A stretch of 64,000 bases of DNA, from the NCBI RefSeq assembly GCF_001426545.1, contig NZ_LMEZ01000009.1, forward strand, positions 310,001 through 374,000, given 5' to 3'. The position numbers and the translations under genes are program-made. Positions 33,281 through 41,546 of this stretch are shown one piece after another. This DNA comes from Mycobacterium sp. Root135 (lineage in GTDB: Bacteria; Actinomycetota; Actinomycetes; Mycobacteriales; Mycobacteriaceae). The notes below the pieces were generated by a model. It worked only from the letters and a program-made list of their open reading frames with translations. It was not told where the DNA came from and ran no database searches. Position 1 is the stretch's first letter, and each line of letters opens with the position of its first letter.

Positions 33281-34489
33281 ATGACGACGAACACGGCGTT
33301 CGTCCTGACGCTGTTGGTGCTCTGCTACGCGGTTGTCTCGGGTCTGGTGAAGCGGTGGTACCTGGCGCCGGCGCTGATCTTCGTGCTGTGTGGAATGGCG
33401 TTGGGACCGTTCGGTTTCGATCTTCTCGAGGGCGGGACGAACACCTCGACGTTCACGGTGCTGGCGCAGCTGGCGCTGACGGTGATTCTGTTCAACCAGG
33501 CCGCCGAGCTGGACATGTCAGCGGTCGTGCGACGCCGCGAGGTGACCTTTCGTCTTCTGGCGGTGGGCATTCCGCTGGCGATCGCGCTCGGCATGGGGAC
33601 GGCGCTGCTGCTCTTTCCGGTGATGCCGACGTGGGAGGCGGTGTGCCTGGCCGCGATCGTGGCGCCGACCGAGGTCGCGTTGATCGACGCCCTTCTCGAC
33701 GACGACCGCGTCCCCGAGCGGATTCGCCACGCGCTGTCCACCGAGAGCGGTTTCTACGACGGCTTCGCGCTGGCGGCGCTCCTCGCGGCGGTGGCGTTCG
33801 CCTCGGAGCGCAACGAAGCCAGCGTGCACTGGGGGTACTTCCTGGTGCGCACCGAACTGGTGTCGGTGGTCGTCGGGCTCGCCATCGGGGCGGCGGGCGG
33901 TTGGGTGATCGGCAGGTCGCGGCAGCGCGGCTGGATGAGCGACATCTGGGCGCAGCTCGCCACGCTGGCCGTCGCGCTGGTGTGCTTCCAGGTTGGCGAG
34001 ATGTTGCACGGCAGCGGCTTCGTCGCGGCGTTCGCCGGAGGTCTGGCCTTCGCCTACGCGGCGCGCCGGGCGGGTTCGCGGCCCGAGACGCACGTGTCCG
34101 ACGCCGCCGGTCAACTGCTCGAGTTGACCGTCTTCGCGTTGTTCGGCGGCTATGCGGTGATCGTGGGGTGGCGCGACGTCAGTTGGCGCGTCGTCGTATT
34201 CGCCGTCGTTGCCTTGTTCGGCGTCCGCCTGGTGGCGGTCTGTCTGGCGCTGCTGCGCAGTGACGTGCCGGTGCGAGACAGGGTGTTCATCGGGTGGTTC
34301 GGCCCGCGCGGCATCGGCACGTTGGTGCTTGGCCTGCTGGTGTTGGAACGCGGCAGCATCGAGCAGGAGTCGCTGATCATCCAGGTTGTCGCGGTGACGG
34401 TGTCGCTGAGCCTGGTCCTGCACAGCGTGTCGGCGTGGCCAGGCATCAAGTGGCTGGCCACGCCGGACCGCGTTACTCGCCCTGCTTGA
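33281..34489 (+). CDS. Cation:proton antiporter, CPA1/NhaP-like
   Basis: A 402-residue integral membrane protein with about twelve hydrophobic segments. Diagnostic positions are IVAPTEVALIDALLDD near 124, the ion-binding STESGFYDGFALAA near 147 where the NhaP-type Asp is kept, and FIGWFGPRGIGTLVLGLL near 328. It would exchange Na+ or K+ for H+. The gene starts 9 bp after the deacetylase stop and so is probably co-transcribed. Its last 17 bp overlap the convergent fumarase gene. The M. tuberculosis order has Rv1097c here instead. Confidence 0.85.
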   Translation: MTTNTAFVLTLLVLCYAVVSGLVKRWYLAPALIFVLCGMALGPFGFDLLEGGTNTSTFTVLAQLALTVILFNQAAELDMSAVVRRREVTFRLLAVGIPLAIALGMGTALLLFPVMPTWEAVCLAAIVAPTEVALIDALLDDDRVPERIRHALSTESGFYDGFALAALLAAVAFASERNEASVHWGYFLVRTELVSVVVGLAIGAAGGWVIGRSRQRGWMSDIWAQLATLAVALVCFQVGEMLHGSGFVAAFAGGLAFAYAARRAGSRPETHVSDAAGQLLELTVFALFGGYAVIVGWRDVSWRVVVFAVVALFGVRLVAVCLALLRSDVPVRDRVFIGWFGPRGIGTLVLGLLVLERGSIEQESLIIQVVAVTVSLSLVLHSVSAWPGIKWLATPDRVTRPA

Positions 34490-35879
34490 CCTTCGCCATC
34501 TTCAGCACGTCGAGGCGCTTGTCGAGTTCCTCTTCGGACAGCTTGTCGCCGATCAGGCCGCGGTCGATGACCGTTTGCCGAATCGTCTTGCGCTCCTTGA
34601 GCGCTTCCTTGGCGACCTTCGCGGCCTCCTCGTAGCCGATCGCCGAATTCAGCGGCGTGACGATCGAGGGCGACGACTCGGCCAGCTCACGAAGGTGCTG
34701 CTCGTTGGCGACAAGGCCGTCGATGCACCGCTCGGCGAACAGCCTCGAGACGTTGGACAGCAGCGTGAACGACTCCAGGACGTTGCGCGCCATCATCGGG
34801 ATGTAGACGTTGAGCTCGAAGGCACCGGAGAGGCCACCGACGGCGACGGCGGCGTCGTTGCCGATCACCTGGGCGGCGACCTGCGTAACAGCTTCGGGCA
34901 GAACGGGATTGACCTTGCCCGGCATGATCGAGCTGCCCGGCTGCAGGTCGGGCAGCTGAAGCTCGCCGAGACCGGTGAGCGGGCCGGAGCCCATCCAACG
35001 GACGTCATTGGCGATCTTGGTCAGCGACACGGCGATGGTCTTCAGGGCGCCGGACGCCTCGACGAGCCCGTCGCGGGCGGCCTGCGCCTCGAACGAGTCG
35101 ACGGCCGTTCGCAATTCGGCGATGCCGGTCTGGTCGACGAGGACGTCGACGACCTTGGGGCCGAATCCGTCGGGTGCGTTGAGGCCGGTGCCGACGGCGG
35201 TGCCGCCGATGGCCAGCTCACCAAGCCGGGGGAGCGTCGCCTTGACGCGTTCGATGCCTGCCTCGATCTGACGGGCGTAGCCGCCGAACTCCTGGCCCAG
35301 CGTGACCGGGACGGCGTCCATCAGGTGCGTGCGGCCGGACTTGACGACGGTGCGCCACTGCCGGGCCTTGTTGCCCAGCGACTCGTGGAGCACCTCGAGA
35401 GCCGGAATCAGGTGTCGGACAGCGGCTTCCGTGGCGGCGATGTGGGTCGCGGTGGGGAAGGTGTCGTTGGAGCTCTGCGACATGTTGACGTGGTCGTTGG
35501 GGTGTACCTCGACGCCGTTGGCCTTCGCGATCGAGGCGATGACCTCATTGGCGTTCATGTTCGAGCTGGTGCCCGACCCTGTCTGGAAGACGTCGATCGG
35601 GAATTGGTCGTCGTGCTTGCCGTCGGCGATCTCGGCGGCCGCGGCGATGATGGCGTCGGCCTTGTCGGCGTCGAGCAGGCCGAGGTCCTTGTTCACCTGA
35701 GCGCAGGCACCCTTGAGCAGGCCGAGGGCCCGAATCTGGGTGCGCTCCAAGGGCCGGAACGAGATTGGGAAGTTCTCCACCGCGCGTTGGGTCTGTGCCC
35801 GCCAGAGGGCGCTCTTCGGCACCCGGACTTCGCCCATGGTGTCGTGCTCGATGCGGTATTCGACTTCGTTGTCGGGCAT
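34473..35879 (-). CDS. fum: Fumarate hydratase class II
   Basis: A 468-residue enzyme of the aspartase/fumarase superfamily converting fumarate to malate in the TCA cycle. It has QTGSGTSSNMNANEVIA near 97, HPNDHVNMSQSSNDTFPT near 128, SGRTHLMDAVP near 184 and the family signature GSSIMPGKVNPV near 315. ATG 35879 has GGGAGC (35882-35887) just upstream, and the product length is near that of Rv1098c; the open frame continues upstream with unrelated sequence. glpX lies 37 bp upstream on the same strand, forming a conserved glpX-fum operon. Confidence 0.94.
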   Translation of the reverse strand: MPDNEVEYRIEHDTMGEVRVPKSALWRAQTQRAVENFPISFRPLERTQIRALGLLKGACAQVNKDLGLLDADKADAIIAAAAEIADGKHDDQFPIDVFQTGSGTSSNMNANEVIASIAKANGVEVHPNDHVNMSQSSNDTFPTATHIAATEAAVRHLIPALEVLHESLGNKARQWRTVVKSGRTHLMDAVPVTLGQEFGGYARQIEAGIERVKATLPRLGELAIGGTAVGTGLNAPDGFGPKVVDVLVDQTGIAELRTAVDSFEAQAARDGLVEASGALKTIAVSLTKIANDVRWMGSGPLTGLGELQLPDLQPGSSIMPGKVNPVLPEAVTQVAAQVIGNDAAVAVGGLSGAFELNVYIPMMARNVLESFTLLSNVSRLFAERCIDGLVANEQHLRELAESSPSIVTPLNSAIGYEEAAKVAKEALKERKTIRQTVIDRGLIGDKLSEEELDKRLDVLKMAKVKQGE

Positions 35880-35916
35880 TTGCTCCCTGTTCGTCTCTCG
35901 GTTGGGGGGAAGGGTG

Positions 35917-36978
35917 TTACGGCAAGGGGTGGGCGGCGGACATGTCACCGGTGAAGTCGACCGCCGAGTACTCGTTGAGCTTCGAAAGTCGGTGGTACGC
36001 CTCGATCATGCGGACCGTGCCGGACTTGGAGCGCATCACGATCGACTGCGTGGTGCAGCCGCCGCCGAAGTAGCGGACGCCCTGCAGCAGATCGCCGTCG
36101 GTGACACCGGTGGCGGAGAAGAACACGTTCTCCCCGGACACCAGGTCCTCGGTGTGCAGCACGCGGTCGAGGTCGTGGCCCGCGTCGATCGCCTTCTGGC
36201 GCTCGGCGTCGTCGGTCGGGGCGAGGACGGCTTGGATGGCACCGCCCATGCAGCGGATGGCCGCGGCGGTGATGATGCCCTCTGGCGTGCCGCCGATGCC
36301 GGCCAGCATGTCGGTGCCGGAACCGGGCCGACAGGCCGCGATCGCACCCGCGACGTCACCGTCGGAGATCAGCCGGATGCGGGCGCCCGCCTCGCGGACG
36401 TCGGCCATCAGCTGGCTGTGCCGGGGCCGGTCGAGCACGCACACCGTGATGTCGGCGACCGAGGACTTGCGCACCTTGGCGACGCGGCGGATGTTCTCGC
36501 CGATCGGCGCGGTGATGTCGAGGACGTCGACCGCGTCAGGGCCGACGGCGATCTTGTTCATGTAGAACACCGCCGACGGATCGAACATGGCGCCGCGTTC
36601 TGCCACCGCGAGCACCGAGATGGCGTTGGGCATGCCCTTGGCCATCAGCGTGGTGCCGTCCACGGGGTCGACGGCGAAGTCGCAGTCCGGTCCGTCGCCG
36701 TTGCCGACCTCTTCTCCGTTGTAGAGCATCGGGGCGTTGTCCTTCTCGCCCTCACCGATGACGACGACGCCGCGCATCGACACCGAGTTCACCAGCTCGC
36801 GCATGGCGTCGACGGCGGCCCCGTCGCCGCCCTCCTTGTCGCCGCGGCCGACCCAGCGGCCCGCGGCCATGGCGCCCGCCTCGGTCACCCGTACCAACTC
36901 GAGGGCGAGGTTGCGATCCGGGGCTTCGCGTCGTGATCGGGACGAGCCGCTTGCGGGGGAAGCATCAGGGGCAGTCAT
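35917..36978 (-). CDS. glpX: Fructose-1,6-bisphosphatase class II (GlpX)
   Basis: A 353-residue Li+-sensitive, metal-dependent phosphatase of gluconeogenesis, the main FBPase in mycobacteria. Motifs are GRGDKEGGDGAAVDAMR near 44 (metal ligands), VVIGEGEKDNAPM near 72, AVDPVDGTTLMAKG near 102 and GIGGTPEGIITAAAIRCMGG near 225. ATG 36978 leaves a Ser/Arg-rich 20-residue leader as in mycobacterial orthologues. It is 53 bp from the divergent DUF4245 gene and 37 bp from fum. Confidence 0.94.
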   Translation of the reverse strand: MTAPDASPASGSSRSRREAPDRNLALELVRVTEAGAMAAGRWVGRGDKEGGDGAAVDAMRELVNSVSMRGVVVIGEGEKDNAPMLYNGEEVGNGDGPDCDFAVDPVDGTTLMAKGMPNAISVLAVAERGAMFDPSAVFYMNKIAVGPDAVDVLDITAPIGENIRRVAKVRKSSVADITVCVLDRPRHSQLMADVREAGARIRLISDGDVAGAIAACRPGSGTDMLAGIGGTPEGIITAAAIRCMGGAIQAVLAPTDDAERQKAIDAGHDLDRVLHTEDLVSGENVFFSATGVTDGDLLQGVRYFGGGCTTQSIVMRSKSGTVRMIEAYHRLSKLNEYSAVDFTGDMSAAHPLP

Positions 36979-37019
36979 GTGCAGATTCTCCCATTAACCG
37001 TCCACAGGTTGGGAGCTGG

Positions 37020-37025
37020 GATACT
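37020..37025 (+). promoter_or_regulatory. -10 element for the DUF4245 gene
   Basis: GATACT followed by 6 nt and GTG 37032; the first base departs from the TANNNT pattern but spacing fits a leaderless start. Confidence 0.45.
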
Positions 37026-37031
37026 GGCAGA

Positions 37032-37664
37032 GTGACCACACCCCAGGCGGCTCCGGAGCCGAAGCCGGCCAAGTCGCGGCTGTTGCAGGACGGCCGCGAC
37101 ATGTTCTGGTCGATGGCACCTCTGGTCCTGGTCTGCATCGTGCTGGCGGGGATCCTCGGAATGTGCTCTTTCGCCCCGAACGGGCCAGGTCAAGGGCCTG
37201 TGCTGCCCTATGACACGACCGCCGCGATGAAGGCCGACGCCGAGACGCTGAAGATCCCGATCCGTCAGCCGCAGTTGCCGGAGGGGTGGCGCGCGAACTC
37301 CGGCTCACGCGCCAGCATCGACGGCGGCCGCACCGAGAACGGCAGGCCGGCGCGGGCCGTCATCTCGCGCACCGGTTTCCTGGCGCCGACGGGGATGTTC
37401 ATCAGTCTGATTCAGAGCAATGCAGACGAGCAGAGCCTCGTCCGGTGGGTCGACACCGACGTGGTGCCCACGGGGACCCAGGACGTCGACGGCGTGCGGT
37501 GGATCGTCTACGAGGGCGGCGAGGATTCCCGGCCGGTGTGGACGACCCGGCTCAAGGGGCCGACCGGTCCGGCGCAGATCGCGGTCACGGGGCCAGCGGG
37601 TACCGACGAGTACCGTACGCTGGCGAAGGCCACGCAGTCGCAGCCTCCGCTGCCCGTCGTCTAG
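37032..37664 (+). CDS. DUF4245 single-pass membrane protein (Rv1100-like)
   Basis: A 210-residue protein with a short cytoplasmic N-terminus, one transmembrane helix (about residues 30-50, MAPLVLVCIVLAGILGMCSF) and an extracytoplasmic domain of 155 residues. That domain carries LPEGWRANSGSR and GVRWIVYEGGEDSRPVW, characteristic of DUF4245. Function unknown; the family is always near glpX in mycobacteria. GTG 37032 is the first start in frame and has a -10-like hexamer 6 nt upstream. The next gene begins 8 bp after the stop. Confidence 0.82.
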   Translation: MTTPQAAPEPKPAKSRLLQDGRDMFWSMAPLVLVCIVLAGILGMCSFAPNGPGQGPVLPYDTTAAMKADAETLKIPIRQPQLPEGWRANSGSRASIDGGRTENGRPARAVISRTGFLAPTGMFISLIQSNADEQSLVRWVDTDVVPTGTQDVDGVRWIVYEGGEDSRPVWTTRLKGPTGPAQIAVTGPAGTDEYRTLAKATQSQPPLPVV

Positions 37665-37672
37665 GAGACCCC

Positions 37673-38473
37673 ATGCCCGGACCGGAAGCAGACCTCACCG
37701 GATGGGCCGTCGCGCCCTTCACCGCCGAGGGTTTCACCTACGACGTCTACCGCAAGGGCGAGGGCCCCGGCGTCGTCCTCATTCCCGAGATGCCCGGCAT
37801 CCACCCAGGCGTGCTGGCGCTGGGAAACCACTTGGTGGACAACGGGTTCACCGTCGCGTGTCCGTCGCTGTACGGCACCCCGGGGGCCAAGGGCATCCGG
37901 CCCGGTGCGGTTCCGGTGATGCTGCGCGGTTGCGTGGCCAAGGAGTTCGCCGCCTTCGCCACCAACGCCGACCGGCCCGTCGCCCACTACCTGCGCGCGC
38001 TGGCCCGTGACCTCAACGAGCGGACGCCCGGCAAGGGCGTCGGCGTCATCGGCGAGTGCTGGAGCGGAGGGTTCGCCCTGGCCGCCGCGGTCGACGACAG
38101 CGTGCTGGCCCCGGTGCTGAGCCAGCCGTCGCTGCCGATCGGACTGACCGCCAAGCAGAAGGCCGATCCCGGCCTGTCGGAAGCCGAGCTCAAGGTCGTC
38201 GAACGCCGCGTCGCCGAGGACGGCCTGTGCGCGCTCGCATTGCGCTTCAGCGAGGACCCGATGTCGCCCGGTGCGCGTTTCGCGACATTGAAGGCACGGC
38301 TGGGGGACGCCTTCGAGGTGATCGAGATCGATTCGAAGAAGGGCAACGCGGCCGGATTCGGGAAGATGGCCCACTCGGTGCTGACCCTCGAGGTCCGCGA
38401 AGTCGACGGCCATCCCGCCTACGAGGCCCGCAAGCGGGTCGTCGAATTCCTCAAGCAGAGGCTGACCGCGTAG
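37673..38473 (+). CDS. Dienelactone hydrolase family protein
   Basis: A 266-residue alpha/beta hydrolase. The nucleophile region is VGVIGECWSGGFALA near 122, with Cys in the elbow as in dienelactone hydrolases but with one residue more than the usual GxCxGG. The Asp is likely in LRFSEDPMSPG near 193 and the catalytic His in KMAHSVLTL near 236. The substrate is unknown; the family hydrolyses cyclic esters from aromatic degradation. GGAG lies just before ATG 37673. It follows the DUF4245 gene by 8 bp and its last 23 bp overlap the convergent AI-2E permease gene. Confidence 0.8.
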   Translation: MPGPEADLTGWAVAPFTAEGFTYDVYRKGEGPGVVLIPEMPGIHPGVLALGNHLVDNGFTVACPSLYGTPGAKGIRPGAVPVMLRGCVAKEFAAFATNADRPVAHYLRALARDLNERTPGKGVGVIGECWSGGFALAAAVDDSVLAPVLSQPSLPIGLTAKQKADPGLSEAELKVVERRVAEDGLCALALRFSEDPMSPGARFATLKARLGDAFEVIEIDSKKGNAAGFGKMAHSVLTLEVREVDGHPAYEARKRVVEFLKQRLTA

Positions 38474-39659
38474 TCGCGCTCTGCGCTTGCTGCCGCTTGC
38501 GGTCACGCCGGCTCCAGATCCGTTGCCGCGCCTTCTCGATGAGGCGGGCGACGGGACCGGGCCCCTTGTCCTCGTCGTCGTCATCGGGGTCGTCGATCGG
38601 CACGCCCTTGAACACCGCGAGGTAGACGCTCACCGTCGTGACGATGACGATCATCACCACCGGGCCGATGATGATGCCCAGGAAGCCGAACATCGTGATG
38701 CCGGCGAAGACGGCCAGCAGCATCAGGGCGGAGTCCAGGCGGGCAGCTCGTGGGATCAGGATTGGTCGCAGGACGTTGTCGATGTTGGTCACGACGATCA
38801 GATGCCAGGCGATGACGAAGATGCCGCCGGGGACGTTGCCAAACAGGATCATTCCGATGCCGAACGGGATGCTCACGATGCCGCCGCCGAGCGGGATCAC
38901 CGACAGCGCGGTGAGCAGGATCGCAAAGATGAAGAAGCCGTCGTGGAAGCCGGCAAGGTAGATCGACACCGCACCGGCCAACCCCTGCGCCAGCGCGATG
39001 ACGAACTGGCCGAATACCGCGCCGCGCACCATCGCGCCCATCTTCTCGAAGTAGAGGTCGGTGACCTCTTCGCCGAGCGGGTTGAGTTGGCGGATCAGCG
39101 TCTGCACGCGTTCGCGGTTGGAGAGCAGCGAGATGAACACGTAAATGAACAGCACGGCCGCGGTGAGCCCGCCGGCGAGTCCGCCCGCGGCACCCTGCAG
39201 GGCGCCAAGCGCGTATTCGCCCACACTTTGGGCGACGGTGCTCATCTTCTCTTGCAGCAGTTGCGGTGTCACCTGGACGTCGCCGAGAAACGGGATCTTG
39301 TCGACGGCGTCGTTGGTCCACTTCAGCGCGTGGTCGCCGAGCGAGTTCAGGTCGGTGTGCGACACCCAATCCGACACGCTGCGGACCATGGCGCTGATCT
39401 GCACCACGGCCAACAGGATCAGCAGTGACAACGGGATGATCACCGCGAAGATCGCCGCCAACAACGTGAACGTCACCGACAGCCCGCGGTTGAACCGCGT
39501 GAGGAACCAGTTGAACAGCGGGTTGAACAGGTAGGCCGCGACGGTCGCGACGACGACGAGCATGAAGTAGCCGCGAAGGAAGTACGCGCCGAAGGCCAGG
39601 GCGACGACGACCGCGACGGCCAGCGCGCGCTTCTGCGTTTGGGTGAACTCCGTCGTCAT
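38451..39659 (-). CDS. AI-2E family transporter (Rv1101c-like permease)
   Basis: A 402-residue inner-membrane protein with about eight hydrophobic segments. It has ALSVIPLGGGIVSIPFGIG near 258 and LDSALMLLAVFAGITMFGFLG near 315, the hallmark C-terminal blocks of the AI-2E/PerM family. The last 50 residues are hydrophilic, with an acidic run (DDPDDDDED) followed by a basic tail. Substrate unknown; family members include autoinducer exporters and Na+/H+ antiporters. ATG 39659 or GTG 39665 may start it. It lies 16 bp after the SDR gene, so it may end the minus-strand accessory transcript. Confidence 0.85.
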   Translation of the reverse strand: MTTEFTQTQKRALAVAVVVALAFGAYFLRGYFMLVVVATVAAYLFNPLFNWFLTRFNRGLSVTFTLLAAIFAVIIPLSLLILLAVVQISAMVRSVSDWVSHTDLNSLGDHALKWTNDAVDKIPFLGDVQVTPQLLQEKMSTVAQSVGEYALGALQGAAGGLAGGLTAAVLFIYVFISLLSNRERVQTLIRQLNPLGEEVTDLYFEKMGAMVRGAVFGQFVIALAQGLAGAVSIYLAGFHDGFFIFAILLTALSVIPLGGGIVSIPFGIGMILFGNVPGGIFVIAWHLIVVTNIDNVLRPILIPRAARLDSALMLLAVFAGITMFGFLGIIIGPVVMIVIVTTVSVYLAVFKGVPIDDPDDDDEDKGPGPVARLIEKARQRIWSRRDRKRQQAQSATTRSASA

Positions 39660-39675
39660 GGCCACGGGAATGAGC

Positions 39676-40425
39676 CTACGGCGCGGCCAGTTTCGTCAGG
39701 TGTCCGAGGATGTCCGGGTAGCGCTTCAGGTGCGCGCCGCCGTTGAGGTCCAGCACCTCGCCGGTGAGCCACGCCGCCTTGGTCAGATACAGCACGGCCT
39801 CGGCGACGTCCTCCGGCGTGCCCGCCCGCCCCAGCGGCGTGTTCTCGACGTACTCCTCGACGACGCCGGGCACCAGCGCGGCGCCCTCGGTGAGCGGGGT
39901 GAGCACGAACCCCGGCGCGACGGCGTTGACCCGAATGCCCCGCGGCGCGAGTTCGAGTGCGGCGACGTGGGTCAGCATCGACAGCCCGGCCTTGGCAGAG
40001 CAGTAGGCGCTCATGCCGATGGCGGGTTGGCGGGCGTTGAGCGAGGAGATCGACACCAACGATCCGCCGTCGACGAGGTGGCGTCCCGCGTACTTGGCGA
40101 CGATGAACGCACCGGTCAGGCAGACGTCGACGACCGAGCGGAACTGTTCGACCGGGAGGTCGACGATGGGGCCGAAGGTCGAGAAGCCCGCGCAGCTGAC
40201 GACCGCGTCGCAGTCGCCGACGCCTTCGAAAAGTGTTGCGACGGTGGCTTCGTCGGCGACGTCGACGAACTCCCCGCGGTGTGGATCGCCGAGCTCGGCG
40301 GCCCTTGCGGCCGCGGCGTCGCCGTTGAGGTCGGCGATGACGACCCGATATCCGTCGGCGGCGAGTGCCTGAGCCGACGCCCAGCCGATTCCCGACGCTC
40401 CTCCGATGACGATCGAGTTCTTCAT
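39676..40425 (-). CDS. Short-chain dehydrogenase/reductase
   Basis: A 249-residue classical SDR that would oxidise or reduce a hydroxyl/keto group with NAD(P). It has IGGASGIGWASA near 7 (cofactor loop), VSCAGFSTFG near 78, and the catalytic Ser-Tyr-Lys in SISSLNARQPAIGMSAYCSAKAG near 125-147. RVNAVAPGFVLTP near 170 is also typical. Aspartate after the second strand (VVIADLNG) suggests NAD rather than NADP. The ATG overlaps the stop of the upstream epimerase gene by 4 nt (ATGA), so the two are translationally coupled and share the KstR-type operator at 41507. Confidence 0.88.
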   Translation of the reverse strand: MKNSIVIGGASGIGWASAQALAADGYRVVIADLNGDAAAARAAELGDPHRGEFVDVADEATVATLFEGVGDCDAVVSCAGFSTFGPIVDLPVEQFRSVVDVCLTGAFIVAKYAGRHLVDGGSLVSISSLNARQPAIGMSAYCSAKAGLSMLTHVAALELAPRGIRVNAVAPGFVLTPLTEGAALVPGVVEEYVENTPLGRAGTPEDVAEAVLYLTKAAWLTGEVLDLNGGAHLKRYPDILGHLTKLAAP

Positions 40426-41489
40426 GGCTTGCCGCCGTCCGGTCGCGGGTCGGCCCACTTCGCCGCGATCGCACCCCACGGGTCGGCGTAGGGCTCGGTG
40501 CGACCGTGATAGGCCGAGCGGCGGGTGAAGATGGCCTTGGTCAGCGGTGCGGCGACGCGCAGCAGGTGACGGGTGACGCCGGCCTTGTTGGCCGTCTCGA
40601 TCAGCATCTCGGGCCACGAATGTTGTTGATGCTTCAGCACTTCCTGTGCACGGGAGGTGTCCATCCAGTCGGTGTTGAACCAGTCGTCGTCGCGGGCCGG
40701 GTCGCCCTTCAACCCGGTTGGCAGGCCCCCGACGAGGCCCATCGCCGCGGCCATCGCGGGTGCGACGTCACCCTGGACGAGGCGATGCGTGTCGTCGCCG
40801 GCGACGAGCAACGTCTCACCGACGGCGTCGGCGGCGGTCGCGGCGGCGAAGGCCCGCGCCACGTCGCGCACGTCGACGGTCTGAATGCGTCCGTCGACGG
40901 GGAGCACACCCTCGAAGTAGAGGTTGTCCATCTTCATGTACGCCGCGGGGTCGACGGTCAACACCCCGCCGAGGCGCAGGATCACCCAGTCCAGTGTGGA
41001 CGCGCGGACCAGCGCTTCGGCCGCCACCTTGTGCGCGCCGTAGACGTCGGCCGGGTTGAGCGGGGTGTCGGCGGTCAGCACGTCGGGGTGGGTGTGGGGG
41101 TTGCGCGCCCCGTAGACCGCGATGCTGGACGCCAGGACGAACCGCGGTCTGGTGGGCTGCTTCTCGGCGGCGGCCAGCAGCGAGCCCGTCGCTCCGACGT
41201 TCACCTTCTCGGCGAGTTCTCGCCTCGTGTAGATGAACGGCGGGATGACCGCGGCGAGATGGATGATCGCGGCGGGCGCGACGCCCGCGACGAGGGCGTC
41301 CACCGCGGCCGGGTCGGTCAGGTCCGCGTACTGGACCTCGACGCCCGGCGGAAGCTTGTCGGCGGCCTTGCGGTTGGCCGGGATGTCGAGGTCGGTGGCC
41401 ACCACCCGCCGGCCGTCTGCGGCGAGCCGTTTCACCGTCGAGGATCCCACCAGCCCGAAGGCGCCCGTCACCAGTACGGCGTCCGTCAT
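40422..41489 (-). CDS. NAD-dependent epimerase/dehydratase family protein (extended SDR)
   Basis: A 355-residue extended SDR with Rossmann motif VLVTGAFGLVGSSTVKRL near 6, HLAAVIPP near 77, LASSIAVYG near 117 and the catalytic YGAHK near 150. The C-terminal third (residues 260-355) is unlike nucleotide-sugar epimerases and closer to the 3-beta-HSD-like branch; the substrate is unknown. ATG 41489 is preceded by GGGAGC. A perfect KstR-type operator half-palindrome pair lies 17 bp upstream of the start, tying the gene to sterol catabolism. It is coupled to the SDR gene downstream. Confidence 0.85.
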   Translation of the reverse strand: MTDAVLVTGAFGLVGSSTVKRLAADGRRVVATDLDIPANRKAADKLPPGVEVQYADLTDPAAVDALVAGVAPAAIIHLAAVIPPFIYTRRELAEKVNVGATGSLLAAAEKQPTRPRFVLASSIAVYGARNPHTHPDVLTADTPLNPADVYGAHKVAAEALVRASTLDWVILRLGGVLTVDPAAYMKMDNLYFEGVLPVDGRIQTVDVRDVARAFAAATAADAVGETLLVAGDDTHRLVQGDVAPAMAAAMGLVGGLPTGLKGDPARDDDWFNTDWMDTSRAQEVLKHQQHSWPEMLIETANKAGVTRHLLRVAAPLTKAIFTRRSAYHGRTEPYADPWGAIAAKWADPRPDGGKP

Positions 41490-41506
41490 GCAGCTCCCTA
41501 GTCAAC

Positions 41507-41520
41507 TAGAACGTGTTGCA
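41507..41520. promoter_or_regulatory. KstR-type operator upstream of the epimerase-SDR pair
   Basis: TAGAACGTGTTGCA fits the published KstR consensus TnnAACnnGTTnnA at every fixed position. It lies 17 bp upstream of the minus-strand ATG at 41489 and 26 bp after the FGE stop. Confidence 0.7.
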
Positions 41521-41546
41521 GGCATCATTGCCTAGACGGTCGCGGT

